From an uncultured Acidobacteriota bacterium (lineage in GTDB: Bacteria; Acidobacteriota; Thermoanaerobaculia; Gp7-AA8): DNA of 39,225 bases. A program made the position numbers and the translations under genes. Positions 37,743 through 39,225 of this stretch are shown here, piece after piece (the stretch's first letter is position 1; each line of letters begins with the position of its first letter). The notes under the pieces are model-generated. The model saw nothing but the letters and a program-made list of their open reading frames with translations, was not told the DNA's origin and did not search any database. Where the stretch lies: assembly GCA_946887105.1 (NCBI GenBank), contig CAMPKJ010000014.1, positions 1 through 39,225 on the forward strand. Direction: 5' to 3'.

Positions 37743-38119
37743 CAGCCCAGGTACCGCTCGATCGACGCGATGAACGTCTTCACGTCGATCGGCTTGGAAA
37801 TGTACCCGTCGCAGCCGGCTTCGAGGAAGCGGTCCTTGTCGCCGCGCATGGCGTGCGCCGTCAGCGCGAGCACGGGAATCCGCGCGGTGCGCTCGTCCGC
37901 CTTGATGGCACGGACGACCGAAAGGCCGTCCATGCCGGGCAGGTGGATGTCCATCAGGATGAGGTCCGGCGTGCTGCCGGTGCCTTCGCGTGCGATGGCC
38001 AGCGCCTCTTCGCCGCTTGTGGCTTTCACGATGCGATACCCGCCTTCCTCCAGGAGGAATTCGACGAGCTGCATGTTCATGTCGTTGTCTTCAACGACCA
38101 GGATGTTCCGTTCGGGCAT
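37742..38119 (-). CDS. Receiver-only response regulator
   Basis: A 125-aa CheY-like receiver with no output domain. Acidic pocket residues Glu10, Asp11 and Asp13 are in VVEDNDMN, phospho-acceptor Asp57 in LILMDIHLPGMDG, and the conserved Thr87 and Lys109 in LALTAHAM and YISKPID. The HAM and GYI segments resemble DivK/PleD receivers. A histidine kinase is not in the window, so its signal is unknown. Such proteins act by binding a kinase or an effector. It is followed by the family C hairpin. Confidence 0.92.
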   Translation of the reverse strand: MPERNILVVEDNDMNMQLVEFLLEEGGYRIVKATSGEEALAIAREGTGSTPDLILMDIHLPGMDGLSVVRAIKADERTARIPVLALTAHAMRGDKDRFLEAGCDGYISKPIDVKTFIASIERYLG

Positions 38120-38149
38120 GTTCAGGAATGGACCTGACTAATAGTACGC

Positions 38150-39112
38150 CTAACCATTGGCCGGGTTGGCCGGCGCGGCGGGCGGCGCACCCGGCACGGC
38201 CGGAGCCGGCGGGAAGAATTTCGGATCGAGATCGATCTTCGCTCCGCCCTGCAGCCGTTTCATCTCCTCCTCGGCGACCTGCTGCCGGATGCGCTGGCTG
38301 AGCATCGGACGGAGATCTTCGAGCGACGGCTGCTCGACTTTGAAGATGTGGATGCCGAACTGCGTCTTCACCGGATCGCTCATCTGTCCCGGCTTGAGCT
38401 TGCTGACCACCGCGCCGATGTCGGGCGGAAGCTGATCCGGCTTGGCCGGTCCGATCATGCCGCCGTTCGGACCCGACTGCTCGTCGTCCGATTCCGCGCG
38501 TGCGGTCTCCGCGAAGTCGGCGCCGGCGCGCAGCTTCGCCGCGACCGTATTCGCCTTCTGCATGGCCGCCTGCTCGGACGGCGCCGGCTGGCCGCGGCGC
38601 GCGGGAACGCCTCCACCCTCGTACGCGAAGAGAATGTGGCGCAACGAGATCGCCGTCGCCTTCTCCTTCTCATACTCGGCGCCGATGCGCTCGTCGGTCT
38701 TCTGGTTGGCGAGCTTCTCGAGCGCGCGCGCGGCGGTGATCTGCGCGCGAGCCATCTCGATCTGCGCCTTCACTTCCGGATCGTCGGCGATGCCCATGCG
38801 CTTCGCTTCCTGCTCGAGCACTTTCAGCTTCACCAGCTCGTCGGCGAGAGCGCGGCGGCCGGCGGGGCTGCCGTAGAACTGGCGCCCCTCGGCGGGCGCA
38901 TTCTGGAGAAACAGGTTGAACTCGCGTTCGGTGATCGGGTCGCCGTTGACGCGCATGACCACCGTGTCGCTCCCGAGCGTCCGGGCAGCATCGGGATCCT
39001 TGGCGGCTGTGGTCGTGGCCGGCGTCGAGTTGGGACGGAGAGCCGCCAGCCCGAAGGCCAGGGCGATGACGATGACGACTGCTACTGCAGCGATGACGAT
39101 GTCTTTTTTCAC
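38150..39112 (-). CDS. SurA-like parvulin peptidyl-prolyl isomerase, membrane-anchored
   Basis: A 320-aa periplasmic foldase. An uncleaved N-terminal anchor (about 5-26, IVIAAVAVVIVIALAFGLA) is followed by a SurA N-terminal-like helical chaperone region (about 45-150: DTVVMRVNGDPITEREFNLFL, ALADELVKLKVLEQEAKRMGI). The parvulin PPIase domain is at about 153-262 (ISLRHILFAYEGG, ADFAETARAESDDEQSGPNGGMIG split, MSDPVKTQFGIHIFKV). The tail is Pro/Ala-rich. GTG at 39112 is the start, with GAAGGA upstream. Such proteins help outer-membrane protein folding. It ends 30 bp before the response regulator start. Confidence 0.9.
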   Translation of the reverse strand: MKKDIVIAAVAVVIVIALAFGLAALRPNSTPATTTAAKDPDAARTLGSDTVVMRVNGDPITEREFNLFLQNAPAEGRQFYGSPAGRRALADELVKLKVLEQEAKRMGIADDPEVKAQIEMARAQITAARALEKLANQKTDERIGAEYEKEKATAISLRHILFAYEGGGVPARRGQPAPSEQAAMQKANTVAAKLRAGADFAETARAESDDEQSGPNGGMIGPAKPDQLPPDIGAVVSKLKPGQMSDPVKTQFGIHIFKVEQPSLEDLRPMLSQRIRQQVAEEEMKRLQGGAKIDLDPKFFPPAPAVPGAPPAAPANPANG

Positions 39113-39130
39113 AGAAATCCTTCAGTGCGA

Positions 39131-39206
39131 AACGATGAACGTTGAACGAGGAACGATGAATGGGGCGCGTATTGTTTCATCGTTCCTCGTTCGTCGTTCA
39201 TCGTTC
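39131..39206. repeat. Inverted heptad hairpin, family A copy 2
   Basis: Left arm 39131-39160 reads four heptads GAACGAT, GAACGTT, GAACGAG, GAACGAT in order. After a 15-nt loop, the right arm 39176-39206 carries the complementary heptads in mirror order, pairing 28 of 30 bases. The variant heptad GAACGAG is matched by its exact complement, so arm identity goes beyond simple tandem repeats. It lies upstream of the SurA-like gene, and the gene on its far side is outside the window. Confidence 0.9.
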
Positions 39207-39225
39207 CAACCTCTCGTTGACGCTC

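Overview
The window is 39 kb of high-GC bacterial chromosome, tightly packed with about 46 protein genes. No tRNA, rRNA or phage genes were seen, and no stretch over 300 bases lacks a gene. The gene mix (winged-helix/TPR one-component regulator, SpoIIE-type phosphatase plus STAS protein, GSII-type glutamine synthetase, ECF sigma/DUF4252 operon, MgtC, c-type heme lipoprotein, complex I genes, SurA-like lipoprotein-side foldase) suggests a Gram-negative, respiring member of Acidobacteriota or a nearby phylum. That placement is an inference from gene content, not a marker-gene result.

Layout. 0-2.6 kb: lytic transglycosylase, MazG-like pyrophosphohydrolase, AraC-type HTH protein, class IV D-amino-acid-type aminotransferase. 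2.7-10.4 kb: MASE1-GGDEF-EAL protein, two tandem secreted paralogues of unknown function, a CadC-like winged-helix/TPR regulator, a secreted ScyD/ScyE-like beta-propeller protein. 10.4-14.5 kb (minus-strand operon): membrane-anchored alkaline-phosphatase-superfamily enzyme, nucleotidyltransferase plus 78-aa partner, SpoIIE phosphatase. 14.5-19.4 kb: peptide-type solute-binding lipoprotein, MgtC, glutamine synthetase II, GAF-GGDEF cyclase, small zincin. 19.4-26 kb: metallo-beta-lactamase-fold enzyme, DUF4442, PHA-system protein, and a heterodimeric ABC exporter with small associated genes. 26-29.7 kb: four-helix-bundle protein gene inside an inverted-repeat element, a sigma-70 factor with two region-4-like domains, and an ECF sigma/putative anti-sigma/DUF4252 operon. 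29.7-33.4 kb: lipocalin-like protein, GNAT, NTF2-like protein and nuoA-nuoE-nuoF. 33.4-39.2 kb: STAS protein, YvlD-like membrane protein, heme lipoprotein, beta-carbonic anhydrase, saccharopine-dehydrogenase-like enzyme, receiver-only response regulator, SurA-like isomerase.

The most striking feature is not a gene but a set of ten short elements scattered through the window. Each is built from imperfect tandem units of about 7-10 nt, and nine of the ten show a left arm followed, after a short loop, by the reverse complement of the same units in mirror order. Five unit families occur (A: GAACGAT-like; B: CCGAGGAACT-like; C: AAAGTCTC/AAAGTCGC; D: ACAACCG; E: GACTCTAA), most with several copies here. 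They sit between genes, overlap stop codons, may supply a ribosome binding site, and in one case are translated in frame inside an ABC transporter. One family D copy carries, between its arms, a gene for a four-helix-bundle protein of the 23S rRNA intervening-sequence type, while a second copy has identical arm sequence but only a short loop. This looks like a non-autonomous/gene-bearing pair of a repeat-based mobile or converting element and is the main candidate for an undescribed system.
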